DNA of 64,000 nt, taken from assembly GCF_030123365.1 (NCBI RefSeq), contig NZ_CP126107.1:2465501-2529500 (forward strand), written 5' to 3'. This document shows positions 41,185 to 50,396 of the stretch, piece by piece. Both the position numbers and the translations under genes were made by a program. Source of the DNA: Neobacillus sp. SuZ13. Its GTDB lineage: Bacteria > Bacillota > Bacilli > Bacillales > Cytobacillaceae. Every line of letters starts with the position of its first letter. The stretch's first letter is position 1. The notes beneath the pieces are model-generated. The model did not search any database. It worked only from the letters and a program-made list of their open reading frames with translations, and had not been told where the DNA came from.

Positions 41185-42435
41185 CTATATTTTTTTGGTC
41201 TTTTTTATATTTTGGAGTAATAAATTAATAAGATTACTATTTTGTACTTTTATGCCTTTTAGTTCTTGTTTCAATTCTGAGAGATCATTAGCGAAATTCT
41301 CTAGTTTTTGAGACAAAGAAGATAACTCTGCAGTTTCTTGTCTTAATCCTGAAATATCCTTAGTGATATTCTCTAGTTTTTGAGACAAAGATGCCAGCTC
41401 TGAATTTTCTTGTCTTAATTCTGACATATCCTTATTGATATTTTCTAGTTTTTGAGACAAAGATGCGAGCTCTGAACTTTCTTGTCTTAATTCTGACATA
41501 TCCTTATTGATATTTTCTAGTTTTTGAGACAAAGATGCCAGCTCTGAATGTTCTTGTCTTAATCCTGAAAGATCCTTAGTGATATTTTCTATCTTTTTAA
41601 ACAAAGACGTCAGTTCTACATTTTCTTGTTTAGAAACCCTAGATTCTGGGAGTGTACGGTTTAGATTTTTATTACTAGGTTCTGTAACAGATTCCATTAA
41701 CGACTCATTTTTCGTTAGACTGGTTGCCAGGTGCATCAGAGAATTTAAATCAAGCGAATCCTTGTCTACTTTTTTACCCGAATTATTTACGCTATTATAA
41801 TCCTTGACTTTCTTACGTTTTTTAGTAATTATTGACTCAGGAAGCGAAGGGTTTTGCTTATTTTTACTCATTTCCGTGACAGAATTCATGAGTGAATCGT
41901 TTTTTAAAAGAGTAGTTGCCAACTGCATCATAGAATTAAAATCAAGCGAAGACTTGTCTACGTTGTTCCCAGTATTCTGTAAGCTAATATTATTAGCAAC
42001 TTTCTCCAGTTTTTTTGTACTTTTTGACTCAGAAAGCGAAGGGTTTTGCTTATTTTTAATCATTTCTGTGACGGAATTCATGAGCGAATCGTTTTTTAGA
42101 AGAGTGGTTGCCAAAGGCATCATAGAATTAATATCAAGCGAAGACTTGTCTACGTTGTTCCCAGTATTCTGTACGCTAATATCATTAGCTAGTTTCTCCT
42201 GATTTGCAGAAGTTTTTGACTCATGTTGGGAACGGTTTTGCTTTTTTTTACTTAAATCCAAAACGGATTTCATGAGCGAATCATTTTTTAGAAAAGTGGT
42301 TGCCAGTTGCATTAATGACCCCAATTCAAGCGAACTTTGACTTTTAAGTAAATTATTGGCAATGTTTTGTAAAGTGTCCTTGTCTACTTTGATCCCAGTA
42401 TTCTGTACATTATTTTCCTTAATGTGTTCATCCAT
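41185..42435 (-). CDS. Two-layer repeat protein with coiled-coil tail, unknown
   Basis: A 416-residue protein without signal peptide or membrane segment. Residues about 10-275 are four repeats of about 64 residues, each containing a VQNTGxxVDKxSL segment, LMQLATTLLKNDSLMNSV, and a lysine/serine-rich linker with PES. Residues about 280-400 are five repeats of 24 residues (SLSQKLENINKDMSELRQE type), a perfect base for a long coiled coil; two DNA units are almost identical, so the array is expanding or contracting. A short hydrophobic end NLINLLLQNIKKTKKI follows. AAGGTGG precedes ATG 42435. Family not recognised; it converges on the gvp operon. Confidence 0.75.
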   Translation of the reverse strand: MDEHIKENNVQNTGIKVDKDTLQNIANNLLKSQSSLELGSLMQLATTFLKNDSLMKSVLDLSKKKQNRSQHESKTSANQEKLANDISVQNTGNNVDKSSLDINSMMPLATTLLKNDSLMNSVTEMIKNKQNPSLSESKSTKKLEKVANNISLQNTGNNVDKSSLDFNSMMQLATTLLKNDSLMNSVTEMSKNKQNPSLPESIITKKRKKVKDYNSVNNSGKKVDKDSLDLNSLMHLATSLTKNESLMESVTEPSNKNLNRTLPESRVSKQENVELTSLFKKIENITKDLSGLRQEHSELASLSQKLENINKDMSELRQESSELASLSQKLENINKDMSELRQENSELASLSQKLENITKDISGLRQETAELSSLSQKLENFANDLSELKQELKGIKVQNSNLINLLLQNIKKTKKI

Positions 42436-42589
42436 AATTAAACCACCTTTTTATTTTTAAATGATAATTAATTCAGACATTTCCTAATATCCTATGTTTA
42501 TTAACAGAAAATGAGTGTGTCAATATCATCATAGAAGGGAAATAACCCTTATTTTGTTTTTAGAAAACAATCATTCGTATGAAAGAAAA

Positions 42590-42632
42590 AACCCTAAAAG
42601 ATTATTGAGAATAATCTTCTAGAGTTTTTGAT
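42590..42632 (-). terminator. Terminator of the 51-residue gene
   Basis: Nine-base perfect arms AAGATTATT/AATAATCTT around GAG, extended by partial pairing, with A-rich sequence on the side that gives T on the minus strand. Confidence 0.65.
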
Positions 42633-42669
42633 CACCTGTTAGGGATTTTTTAATTGTTAATCGTCAGAA

Positions 42670-42825
42670 TTAACAATTTTGAGCAGCTTCACAAATTGCA
42701 TCTGCAAAAGCTTCTTTAGTATCTTCAGGTACTCCAAGTAAATTAAGAACAAGTAGGATAACAGCACCTAAAATAATTGCAAGAACTGCTCCTAAGCATT
42801 CTAACAGACTAGGTTCAAGAGTCAT
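42670..42825 (-). CDS. Small membrane peptide with C-terminal cysteines (51 residues)
   Basis: ATG at 42825 has GGGGGG 7 nt upstream, TAA at 42670. The product starts MTLEPSLLECLGA, has one strongly hydrophobic helix (VLAIILGAVILLVLNLLG) and ends in a polar piece EDTKEAFADAICEAAQNC with two cysteines; a third Cys is at position 10. It could be a small membrane protein or a bacteriocin-like peptide. No processing or transport genes are beside it. It has its own terminator. Confidence 0.65.
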   Translation of the reverse strand: MTLEPSLLECLGAVLAIILGAVILLVLNLLGVPEDTKEAFADAICEAAQNC

Positions 42826-42962
42826 TTAATTTCCCCCCTTTTTAATATACTGTGTTATATAAGAGGCCTCTTACAATAAATATAGTATGTAAGAATAATG
42901 GACAAGCATAAACGAATATCTAGAAAAAAAAAAAAAGGGCTACTCAAGTACGTATATTAAAG

Positions 42963-42997
42963 ACCCTCCTAGGCTTTGCTAGGAAGATCCTTAATAC
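42963..42997 (-). terminator. Terminator of the spermidine-synthase-like gene
   Basis: Minus-strand arms GATC-CCTAG and CTAGG-GGTC around a CAAAG loop, then TCTTTAAT. Weak T run. Confidence 0.55.
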
Positions 42998-43010
42998 AAT
43001 AGTTATTAGA

Positions 43011-43781
43011 TTATATACCGATAATCTGGATAGGAGTTGCTTCTTGAGGTGAATAGTCTTCCAGAAATTGACGGCTTGCCACTAAAAATAGATTTTGTTT
43101 CGTTTTTTTCTTAGAATTTGTAGCAAACACCTTTAGATAAGGAAAGATTTCTGATATCCTCGCGTGTAACGTATGCAAGAATTTATCATTTTTTATCATC
43201 CCAATGTAATTTATGATTAAAATTCCTGGGTCTGACAACTTTTCATTGGTAAGAGTAAAAAACTCTTTTGTTGTTAAGTGAGATGGGAGTTCACTGTTAC
43301 TGTACGCATCCAAAAAAATCAAATCCTGAGAATGAGGCTCCTGATTATTTAAGAGCGCTTGTCCATCACCGACAAACACGTTCTTTCCTGTATGTCCAAA
43401 AAACGTCTTTGATACTTCCACAACTATCGGGTCAATCTCTGCAGTTACCATATGTTTATGGGAATAATATGAGCTGACGGTTCCAATCCCGTGACCAATA
43501 ATAAATCCTTTGTTAAAATCAGATGCATAGTGATTAATTAGATCCACTGTGATTCGACTGTATGATGCAGCTAGTGCTTGCGGCTGTTCCAAATTTATTA
43601 CACCCTGGATACCATCGAAAGAGAATTGAAGCATTCGAAATTTTCCTTGCGTTCCTTCGTATTTACTCCGCTCCGTAACGTAAATATTTTGATAAGAACT
43701 AGAAGTCTTATAAACTAATATTGAACCGTTAAGGGAAATAAATCTTTCAAAAAAATCTTCATTTCTATTAAATTTATTCAA
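43011..43781 (-). CDS. Spermidine-synthase-like protein
   Basis: A 256-residue protein of the spermidine synthase fold. Seen: YVTERSKYEGTQGKFRMLQF (N-terminal beta part), the SAM-loop-like GHGIGTVSSYY, TAEIDP (acidic ribose-binding residue) and LIFLDAYSNSELPSHLTTKEF. The Asp/Tyr pattern for polyamine binding in true SpeE is not clearly conserved, so it may be a non-canonical member. Start is TTG 43781 with GGAGGTG 5 nt upstream. It is isolated from other polyamine genes. Confidence 0.75.
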   Translation of the reverse strand: MNKFNRNEDFFERFISLNGSILVYKTSSSYQNIYVTERSKYEGTQGKFRMLQFSFDGIQGVINLEQPQALAASYSRITVDLINHYASDFNKGFIIGHGIGTVSSYYSHKHMVTAEIDPIVVEVSKTFFGHTGKNVFVGDGQALLNNQEPHSQDLIFLDAYSNSELPSHLTTKEFFTLTNEKLSDPGILIINYIGMIKNDKFLHTLHARISEIFPYLKVFATNSKKKTKQNLFLVASRQFLEDYSPQEATPIQIIGI

Positions 43782-43881
43782 AACTTCACCTCCATTAATT
43801 TGTTTACTCCAGAGTATTCATCTGGACGGATAGTTGAGTGAATAAAAAGCATAGGACTGCAATTTATTGTGAGGAAATAAA

Positions 43882-43962
43882 ATGGGATATTTTGAATATT
43901 TCATGTGTGAAAAGGATAAAAAGTCGAAAAAGGGAAATTTAAATTTCCCAAAACCTTCATAA
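43882..43962 (+). CDS. Possible 26-residue small protein (candidate only)
   Basis: ATG 43882 follows TGTGAGGAAATAAA, a good ribosome site, and codes for MGYFEYFMCEKDKKSKKGNL and a few more residues before TAA. The codons for GNLNFP lie inside an 18-bp palindrome (43932-43949), which argues for a regulatory rather than coding role. The rest of the gap 43782-44256 shows no gene or known RNA element. Confidence 0.25.
   Translation: MGYFEYFMCEKDKKSKKGNLNFPKPS
43932..43949. promoter_or_regulatory. Perfect 18-bp palindrome GGGAAATTTAAATTTCCC
   Basis: Self-complementary over all 18 bases, in the 475-bp gap between the divergently oriented spermidine-synthase-like and glutaredoxin genes. It is not followed by a T run. 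Likely a binding site for a dimeric regulator, or a chance AT-rich palindrome. Confidence 0.4.
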
Positions 43963-44256
43963 TTTAATAGTCTAAAAAACCTTAATAAATTAGGCGTTGG
44001 CGACCCGTCATTAAGGAAATAAACTTAAAATATTCCTTGGGAAAGCGCATAAACAGACAATTATCGAGTTATATTGTCGGAAAATTGAAAATATAATTAG
44101 GATAAGGCTGAACACATTATTATCAGTTGTACTTAAAATGGAGTATGATTATGAGAAGCCAAGAAAAAATTTTATTTGGTGTCATTAATAACTGAGGTCG
44201 AGCATTTTTTTAGAAAAGAGTCTACCGAAAAATAAAACAAAAGGGGAACAAAAAAA

Positions 44257-44496
44257 TTGAACAAGCAGGTAATCGTCTATACAACCAAAGACTGCATCGA
44301 GTGCACGATGGTAAAAAAAGTCCTTAGCGAGGAAGGAATTCCTTTCGAAACTAGAGATTTATCCGTCAATCCAGAATACCAAAAGGAAGTAGAGAAATAC
44401 GGTTTTCTTGGTGTTCCAGTGACAGTCGTTGAAAATCGCGCCGTCAAAGGATTTACCAATGAACTGAAAGAGTTAATGGAACTGGCAAAAAGTTAA
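44257..44496 (+). CDS. Glutaredoxin-family protein
   Basis: A 79-residue thioredoxin-fold protein with redox motif CIEC after the first strand (VIVYTTKDCIECTMVKKVL), the cis-proline segment GVPVTVVENRAVKGF. It resembles NrdH/YtnI-like glutaredoxins that reduce disulfides in the cytoplasm. The start is TTG 44257 with AAAAGGGG upstream. Monocistronic. Confidence 0.87.
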   Translation: MNKQVIVYTTKDCIECTMVKKVLSEEGIPFETRDLSVNPEYQKEVEKYGFLGVPVTVVENRAVKGFTNELKELMELAKS

Positions 44497-44552
44497 GAAG
44501 GTCCTAGAGTATTCGGTAATGCACCAAAAATCAGGGTATTGATAATTAAAAA

Positions 44553-44588
44553 AGAAATGGCTTGGAGGAAATCCCCAAGCCATTTTGT
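44553..44588. terminator. Bidirectional terminator
   Basis: Arms AAATGGCTTGG/CCAAGCCATTT with inner GGA/TCC, between the convergent glutaredoxin and dctP genes; A and T runs on both sides. Confidence 0.82.
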
Positions 44589-44597
44589 TATACCCGA

Positions 44598-45863
44598 TTA
44601 TGCACTTATTGATTTATCTTCTTTTGCCGTTTGGATTTCACTAGAAGGATGGAACTCATTCTCCATCTTGGAAACAACCACTGTTGCCACACCATTTCCG
44701 ATTAAGTTTGTAATTGCACGGGCTTCAGACATGAAACGATCGACACCTAGTAATAATGCGATCCCTTCGACTGGAATGACTGGGAAAGCCGATAGTGTAG
44801 CAGCAAGGGTAATAAAACCTGAACCAGTTACCCCGGCGGCACCCTTTGATGTTAACATTAAAATCCCTAATAAGGTGATTTGATGCCAAAGTGTAATATC
44901 TACATTGTAAGCCTGAGCAATAAAGAGCGCAGCCATCGACAGGTATATAGCCGTACCATCTAAGTTAAAAGAATACCCAGTTGGGACAACAAGACCAACC
45001 ACTGACTTGGAACAACCGTATTTTTCAAGTCTTTCCATCATTCTTGGCAGGGCAGACTCAGAGGAGGATGTCCCTAAAACCAAGAGAATTTCTTCTTTAA
45101 TATAAGCGATGAATTTCAAAATATTGAAACCATAAAGCTTTGCGATAGCCCCGAGGATAAACACGATGAAAAGAAACATCGTTGCATACACGCTTCCCAT
45201 CAATTTTCCAAGAGAGACTAACGAGCCGAGACCAAAATTTCCAATCGTATAGGCCATCGCACCAGATGCTGCGATGGGTGAAAACTTCATGACCATATTA
45301 ACAATCTTAAAAAATATCTCTGTAAATTGCTCAAACAAAGCAACGACTGGCTTCCCTTTTTGTCCTAAAGAAGCAAGGGCAATTCCGAACAGGACCGCAA
45401 AGAATAAGATGGGGAGCAGCTCCCCTTTCGCCATGGCACCAACAAAATTATCGGGAATAATCCCTAAAACAAATTCCACAAATCCATGACTAGTTTCTTT
45501 TGCCTGCGTTGTAAATTGTGAAATGTCTCCGCCTTTGACAGAATCTGTATTAAATCCAGATCCAGGTTTGATGATATTAACGAGCAGTAATCCAATTGCC
45601 AAGGCAAATGTGGTAACAATTTCAAAATAGAGTAGTGCTTTTCCGCCAATACGTCCTACCTTCTTTAAATCCCCCATGTTCCCAATACCAATGACAATCG
45701 TAAAAAATACAATTGGAGCGATCACCATTTTAATTAACTTGATAAAGATGTCTGCCAAAACCTTCAATTCCGTACCGAATTTCGGAAACAGAAATCCGAT
45801 CACAATCCCAAGTACGATCCCTAATAATACTTGGACGGTCAAATTTTTAAAATTAATTTTCAT
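44598..45863 (-). CDS. dctP: Dicarboxylate:cation symporter (DAACS family)
   Basis: A 421-residue membrane protein with about eight helices and two re-entrant loops of the glutamate/C4-dicarboxylate transporter fold. Seen: [17 protein letters not shown] (serine-rich loop), [20 protein letters not shown] and [19 protein letters not shown]. It would import succinate, fumarate, malate or aspartate. ATG 45863 has GGGGTG 9 nt upstream; the GTG at 45875 touches that site. A perfect cre site lies upstream and a DctSR/CitAB-type two-component system is divergent. Confidence 0.92.
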   Translation of the reverse strand: MKINFKNLTVQVLLGIVLGIVIGFLFPKFGTELKVLADIFIKLIKMVIAPIVFFTIVIGIGNMGDLKKVGRIGGKALLYFEIVTTFALAIGLLLVNIIKPGSGFNTDSVKGGDISQFTTQAKETSHGFVEFVLGIIPDNFVGAMAKGELLPILFFAVLFGIALASLGQKGKPVVALFEQFTEIFFKIVNMVMKFSPIAASGAMAYTIGNFGLGSLVSLGKLMGSVYATMFLFIVFILGAIAKLYGFNILKFIAYIKEEILLVLGTSSSESALPRMMERLEKYGCSKSVVGLVVPTGYSFNLDGTAIYLSMAALFIAQAYNVDITLWHQITLLGILMLTSKGAAGVTGSGFITLAATLSAFPVIPVEGIALLLGVDRFMSEARAITNLIGNGVATVVVSKMENEFHPSSEIQTAKEDKSISA

Positions 45864-45894
45864 TTTCCCGTACACCCCTTTGTTTAATTAGATT

Positions 45895-45908
45895 TGTTAA
45901 CGCTTTCA
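45895..45908 (-). promoter_or_regulatory. Catabolite-responsive element (cre) before dctP
   Basis: Read on the minus strand, TGAAAGCGTTAACA matches the consensus TGWAANCGNTNWCA at every defined position. It is 32 bp upstream of the dctP start codon, so CcpA should repress this transporter when glucose-type sugars are present. Confidence 0.75.
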
Positions 45909-46100
45909 GCCCACCCAGTGACAGAATAAATGAAAATTCAGATATTAGTAAGATTTTGGTCATATTGGTCTTATTGTTCCTTTTGTTATAGAAAATTCCC
46001 ACAATAAAACAATGAAAAAATATTCAGCTATTAATTTACTATTTTGATAAAATAGGCCATGATATTAATATAAAAGTGAGCAATCTAAGGGGGGCTGGGG

Positions 46101-46778
46101 ATGTTTCCGTTAAAAGTAATATTGATAGAAGATGATCCGATGGTTCGGGAAGTTCACCGCCAATTTATTGATCGGGTGGATGGATTTTCGATTATCGGAG
46201 TGGCTGCAAATGGGATTGATGGTCTGAGATTAATCGAAGAGCTCCGGCCCAATCTTGCTATTATCGACATTTATATGCCATATATGGGTGGATTGGAGAT
46301 GCTAAGAGAACTTCGTTCAAAGCCCTATTCCGTTGATGTAATTGCTATAACAGCGGCCAGCGATATTGAAACCATCCATGGAGTTCTTCAACAAGGTGCG
46401 TTTGATTATGTCATGAAACCATTTACCTTTGAGCGCATAAAAAAATCACTAGATAACTATAAAACTTATCGAATGAAATTAGGGGAAAAGAAAGCCCTTT
46501 TACAAGAGGAACTTGATCAAATCTTATTTAGTGATCAAAAAGAAGAATATGAAAGAGACAACCTGCCAAAGGGATTAAATATGAACACTTTAACGAAAAT
46601 TACCGACTTTCTTTCGCACGAGAAAGAACCCGTTTCTGCTGAGGAGGTAGCAGAAGGCATAGGAATGGCCCGTGTAACAGCACGAAGATATCTTGATTAT
46701 TTAGAAAAAGAAGGAAAAGTAAAAATACATATCCATTACGGAGGTGTGGGAAGACCAGTCAACCGATATGGAGTGTGA
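46101..46778 (+). CDS. DctR/CitB-type response regulator
   Basis: A 225-residue regulator. Receiver (about 3-120) with EDDPM acidic pair, phospho-acceptor Asp56 (LAIIDIYMPYMGG), Lys in VMKPF; C-terminal HTH (VAEGIGMARVTARRYLDYLE). AAGGGGGGCTGGGG precedes the ATG. It is followed by its sensor gene and is divergent from dctP, its likely target. Here the regulator precedes the kinase, the reverse of the tct system at 24595-26914. Confidence 0.92.
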   Translation: MFPLKVILIEDDPMVREVHRQFIDRVDGFSIIGVAANGIDGLRLIEELRPNLAIIDIYMPYMGGLEMLRELRSKPYSVDVIAITAASDIETIHGVLQQGAFDYVMKPFTFERIKKSLDNYKTYRMKLGEKKALLQEELDQILFSDQKEEYERDNLPKGLNMNTLTKITDFLSHEKEPVSAEEVAEGIGMARVTARRYLDYLEKEGKVKIHIHYGGVGRPVNRYGV

Positions 46779-46816
46779 ATAAAAAATACGATGTTTGTGA
46801 ATTAGGAGGGAGCATA

Positions 46817-48427
46817 ATGGACTGGAAAATCAGGATTGGAAAACCAAAACTCCGTTTACAAACGACGATTACCCTGCTAGTTTGTATTGTAGTTGTGATG
46901 GCATTGTTCGTTACTGAGATATTAATCACTAACAGAATTTCACAAGAAACTAAGAAAGGGCAAGAGGAGAAGGCCACAGATATTGCGAGGATTGTTGCCC
47001 AATCGCCCCTTGTGATAAATGGGTTACATAATAAAAAAGCAGAGAAGGACATCCAATCATTTGCGAATGATCTCAAACGGTCCACCCATGTTGAGTTCAT
47101 CGTCGTTATGGACATGCATGGAATAAGAAAATCACATCCTAATCGGAATCTATTAGGCTTGCATTTTGTTGGTGGAGATGAAGGTCCGGTATTAAAAGGG
47201 AAAGAGCATATTTCGACTGCCGAAGGAACATTAGGATTATCATTACGCTCTTTCGTCCCTGTTTTTGATGAGAAAAATAAACAAATAGGGGCCGTTGCCG
47301 TGGGAATCTCGTTAGAAAAGGTAAATCAGGCAATCGAACAAAGTAGAAGAATCATTCTGATTGGGGTTGGGGTGGGAATTTTAGTAGGAGTTCTAGGTGC
47401 TCTATTTTTGGCAAGAAAAATCAAATCAATTCTGTTTGGGATGGAGCCTAGTGAAATAGCCAAACTGTTGGAAGAACGAAGTGCGATGCTGGAATCAACC
47501 AAGGAAGGGACGCTGGCGGTTGATCAAGATGGGATAACCACCCTCGTTAATAATGAAGGGGTTAGACTCCTTCACATGGCTGGTATTGAAGGTCCTTTTT
47601 TAGGAAAAAGAGTGGACGATTACATGCCAAATACAAAACTTTCTACCGTCCTACAAACTGGAGAAGCACAGTTAGATCAAGAGCAAGAAATCAATCATAT
47701 TACCATCCTAACCAATCGTGTCCCAGTAATCGTGAAGGGAAGAATTGTTGGAGCAATTGCCACCTTTCGGGAAAAAACTGAAATCAAGGAGTTAGCTGAA
47801 CAACTGACCGGAGTTAAGTTATACGCAGAGGCACTTAGAACCCAATCGCACGAATTTATGAACAAACTGCATGTAATCTCAGGTTTAGTCCATATGAAGG
47901 ACTATCATATGGTTTCGTCGTACATCACCAAAATTGTGGATCACCAGCAGTCTGAGGTAGAATTTGTCGTCAGTCGTTTTAAAGATCCTGTATTAGCAGG
48001 CTTTATTTTAGGAAAACTTAGCTTTGCAAGGGAAAAAGGCTGTGAACTGATCATTGATGGGGAAGGATCGATACCAGAACCGCACAGGCAGGAAACAACA
48101 CATGAAGTGGTCACGATTCTTGGGAATTTAATTGATAATGCACTAGATGCTGTAGCGGATCAGCCTCTTAAAAAAGTAACGGTAAGGTTTGATTATTATG
48201 ATGGAATCCTAGTGTTGGAGGTCCATGATACAGGACAAGGTATCGATGAGGAGATTAGAAATAGCTTGTGTGTGAAGGGGTATTCGACAAAGGGTGAAAA
48301 TAGAGGAATTGGGTTATTTTTAGTCCAACGAAGCTTGGAAAAATTAGCAGGACAGTTAGAAATTCATTCTCAAAAAGGTAAAGGGAGTACTTTTATTGTA
48401 ATGTTTCCATATGAAAGTAAACAGTAA
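46817..48427 (+). CDS. DctS/CitA-type sensor histidine kinase
   Basis: A 536-residue membrane kinase: helix (about 15-35), extracytoplasmic PDC/Cache sensor (about 40-175; motifs KSHPNRNLLG and GTLGLSLRSFVP), second helix, PAS domain (about 205-315), phospho-acceptor His in LRTQSHEFMNKLHVISGLV, and a GHKL ATPase (NLIDNALDAV, VHDTGQGIDE, GIGLFLVQ). ATG 46817 is fixed by AGGAGGG 6 nt upstream; the frame open to 46775 overlaps the regulator gene. It likely senses C4-dicarboxylates for dctP. Confidence 0.92.
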   Translation: MDWKIRIGKPKLRLQTTITLLVCIVVVMALFVTEILITNRISQETKKGQEEKATDIARIVAQSPLVINGLHNKKAEKDIQSFANDLKRSTHVEFIVVMDMHGIRKSHPNRNLLGLHFVGGDEGPVLKGKEHISTAEGTLGLSLRSFVPVFDEKNKQIGAVAVGISLEKVNQAIEQSRRIILIGVGVGILVGVLGALFLARKIKSILFGMEPSEIAKLLEERSAMLESTKEGTLAVDQDGITTLVNNEGVRLLHMAGIEGPFLGKRVDDYMPNTKLSTVLQTGEAQLDQEQEINHITILTNRVPVIVKGRIVGAIATFREKTEIKELAEQLTGVKLYAEALRTQSHEFMNKLHVISGLVHMKDYHMVSSYITKIVDHQQSEVEFVVSRFKDPVLAGFILGKLSFAREKGCELIIDGEGSIPEPHRQETTHEVVTILGNLIDNALDAVADQPLKKVTVRFDYYDGILVLEVHDTGQGIDEEIRNSLCVKGYSTKGENRGIGLFLVQRSLEKLAGQLEIHSQKGKGSTFIVMFPYESKQ

Positions 48428-48566
48428 CTATATTATGTTAACCTATTATTCTTAAAGTGGACAAATAAATATATTATGTAAACTATTGATCGCTTGAAAC
48501 TATTTCCTTTACATTCTAGTTTCATAGCGTTATTATGTACTTAATTTAATTAACTAATCGATCTAC

Positions 48567-48722
48567 TAGGGGTGCCCTGTTATCAGGCTGAGAGAAAACG
48601 CTAATGTTTTTAACCCTTCGGACCTGATCTGGGTAATACCAGCGTAGGAAAGTAGCCAAGTGAATTTTTTATTTTTCTCTGACTAACTAACCAGGTCCGT
48701 TTATGGATCTGGTTTTTTTATT
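48567..48722 (+). ncRNA. TPP riboswitch (THI-box) with downstream terminator
   Basis: Aptamer at about 48567-48656: GGGGTGCCC, GGCTGAGA, then AACCCTTCGGACCTGATCTG, GGTAATACCAGCGTAGGAA, the canonical thiamin-pyrophosphate sensor. An intrinsic terminator (AACCAGGTCC/GGATCTGGTT and seven T) follows at about 48689-48722, ending 29 nt before thiM. High TPP should stop transcription of the whole thi operon. Confidence 0.96.
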
Positions 48723-48750
48723 TTTATAAAAAGAAACGGGAGAGATGGCA

Positions 48751-49563
48751 ATGGAAAAAATCAGTTTGTTTGAAACGTTGGATAAGGTTAGAGAAGTAAA
48801 CCCGCTTGTACATAATATCACTAATGTGGTTGTCACGAATTTTACCGCAAATGGGCTTCTCGCATTAGGTGCTTCACCTGTGATGGCATATGCTGCCGAG
48901 GAAGTGGCGGAAATGGCCAAAATTGCTAGTGCACTAGTTTTGAATATTGGTACCTTAAACCCGCAAACGGTAGATTCGATGATCATTGCCGGAAAAGCAG
49001 CCAATGAATCCAGTGTACCGGTCATTTTTGATCCGGTTGGTGCTGGGGCTACCACATACCGAACGGAAACTGCCCAAAGAATAATGAGTGAAGTAAATGT
49101 TTCAGCCATCCGCGGAAACGCAGCTGAAATCGCAAATGTACTTGGTGAAAAGTGGGAAATTAAAGGCGTCGATGCAGGGGCGTCAGCGAATGGGGATATC
49201 GTGAGCCTTGCGATTAAAGCAGCAGAAACTTGGAATTGCGTGGTCATCATCACGGGAAAAGTGGATGCCGTCACCGATGGAGTAACTACCTATCTTGTTA
49301 ACAATGGCCACCCAATCATGACAAAGGTGACTGGTATGGGATGCTTACTAACTTCAGTGATTGGGGCGTTTGCAGGAGTCGAAAAAGATTTACTACAAGC
49401 TTCAGTGGCTGCCTTAACATATTACGGCGTTGCTGCGGAAAAAGCTGCGGCACAAACAGTTGAAAAGGGATCAGGAAGTTTCCAAATCGAATTCTTAAAC
49501 CAATTATCACTTGTTTCAAATGAGGATATCAATCTTTATAGTTCTTTTAAAAAAGTTAATTAA
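48751..49563 (+). CDS. thiM: Hydroxyethylthiazole kinase
   Basis: A 270-residue ribokinase-like enzyme that phosphorylates 4-methyl-5-(2-hydroxyethyl)thiazole for thiamin salvage. Seen: [48 protein letters not shown] and the phosphate-loop region [20 protein letters not shown] 48751 has GGGAGAG 8 nt upstream; the ATG at 48745 is too close to it. First gene behind the TPP riboswitch. Confidence 0.95.
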   Translation: MEKISLFETLDKVREVNPLVHNITNVVVTNFTANGLLALGASPVMAYAAEEVAEMAKIASALVLNIGTLNPQTVDSMIIAGKAANESSVPVIFDPVGAGATTYRTETAQRIMSEVNVSAIRGNAAEIANVLGEKWEIKGVDAGASANGDIVSLAIKAAETWNCVVIITGKVDAVTDGVTTYLVNNGHPIMTKVTGMGCLLTSVIGAFAGVEKDLLQASVAALTYYGVAAEKAAAQTVEKGSGSFQIEFLNQLSLVSNEDINLYSSFKKVN

Positions 49564-49577
49564 GAGGGGTAATTTTA

Positions 49578-50396
49578 ATGAAAAAAGCATTAACAATTGC
49601 AGGTTCAGATAGCGGCGGCGGTGCCGGAATTCAAGCCGATTTAAAAACATTTCAGGAGTTAGATGTATTTGGGATGTCCGCGTTAACAGCAGTAACAGCC
49701 CAAAATACATTAGGAGTTCACGGTGTTTATCCAATATCAGTAGAGGCAGTGGTAAAGCAGATTGAAGCGGTTGGCTCAGATATTGGTGCCGATGCTGTGA
49801 AAACAGGAATGCTGTTCAATGCGGAAATCATCGAGGCGGTTGCAGCTCAGATCAAGATCTTTGGTTGGGAGAATGTAGTGGTTGATCCAGTCATGATTGC
49901 CAAAGGGGGCGCGTCACTGCTGCAAATGGAAGCCATTTCTGCTATGAAAAAATTCTTGTTGCCAGTTTCCAAAGTAATTACGCCGAATATTCCGGAGGCG
50001 GAAGTCCTAACGGGTATGCCTATTCTGACCTTAGAGGATAAACAGGTGGCCGCTAGAAGACTCCGTGATTTAGGGGTGAAGAACGTTGTGATTAAAGGCG
50101 GTCACGATGAAAACGAATCCGAGTCGACTGATTTATTGTTTGATGGGGAGGAATTCTACACCTTTACGAGTCCACGAATCGAGACGAAGAACACACATGG
50201 AACCGGGTGTACTTTTTCCGCTGTCCTAACCGCCGAACTTGCCAAAGGGGCGACAATTTTTGATGCCGTTTTAAAAGCGAAAGATTTTATTCAGGCCGCA
50301 ATTGAAGATCAATTGGAGATTGGTCAAGGACATGGACCTACCAATCATTGGGCGTATGGAAAAAGAAACCTCGTAAAGGAGCTATCGAGGTCATGA
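49578..50396 (+). CDS. thiD: Hydroxymethylpyrimidine (phosphate) kinase
   Basis: A 272-residue ribokinase-fold kinase making HMP-pyrophosphate. Seen: [52 protein letters not shown] and the ThiD-type end [16 protein letters not shown] precedes the ATG; the stop overlaps the thiE start (ATGA). Confidence 0.94.
   Translation: MKKALTIAGSDSGGGAGIQADLKTFQELDVFGMSALTAVTAQNTLGVHGVYPISVEAVVKQIEAVGSDIGADAVKTGMLFNAEIIEAVAAQIKIFGWENVVVDPVMIAKGGASLLQMEAISAMKKFLLPVSKVITPNIPEAEVLTGMPILTLEDKQVAARRLRDLGVKNVVIKGGHDENESESTDLLFDGEEFYTFTSPRIETKNTHGTGCTFSAVLTAELAKGATIFDAVLKAKDFIQAAIEDQLEIGQGHGPTNHWAYGKRNLVKELSRS

Noticed and set aside
41579..42202. Two plus-strand frames opposite the repeat protein
   Set aside because: They mirror the repeats of the minus-strand gene, have no ribosome sites and repeat internally in the same register.
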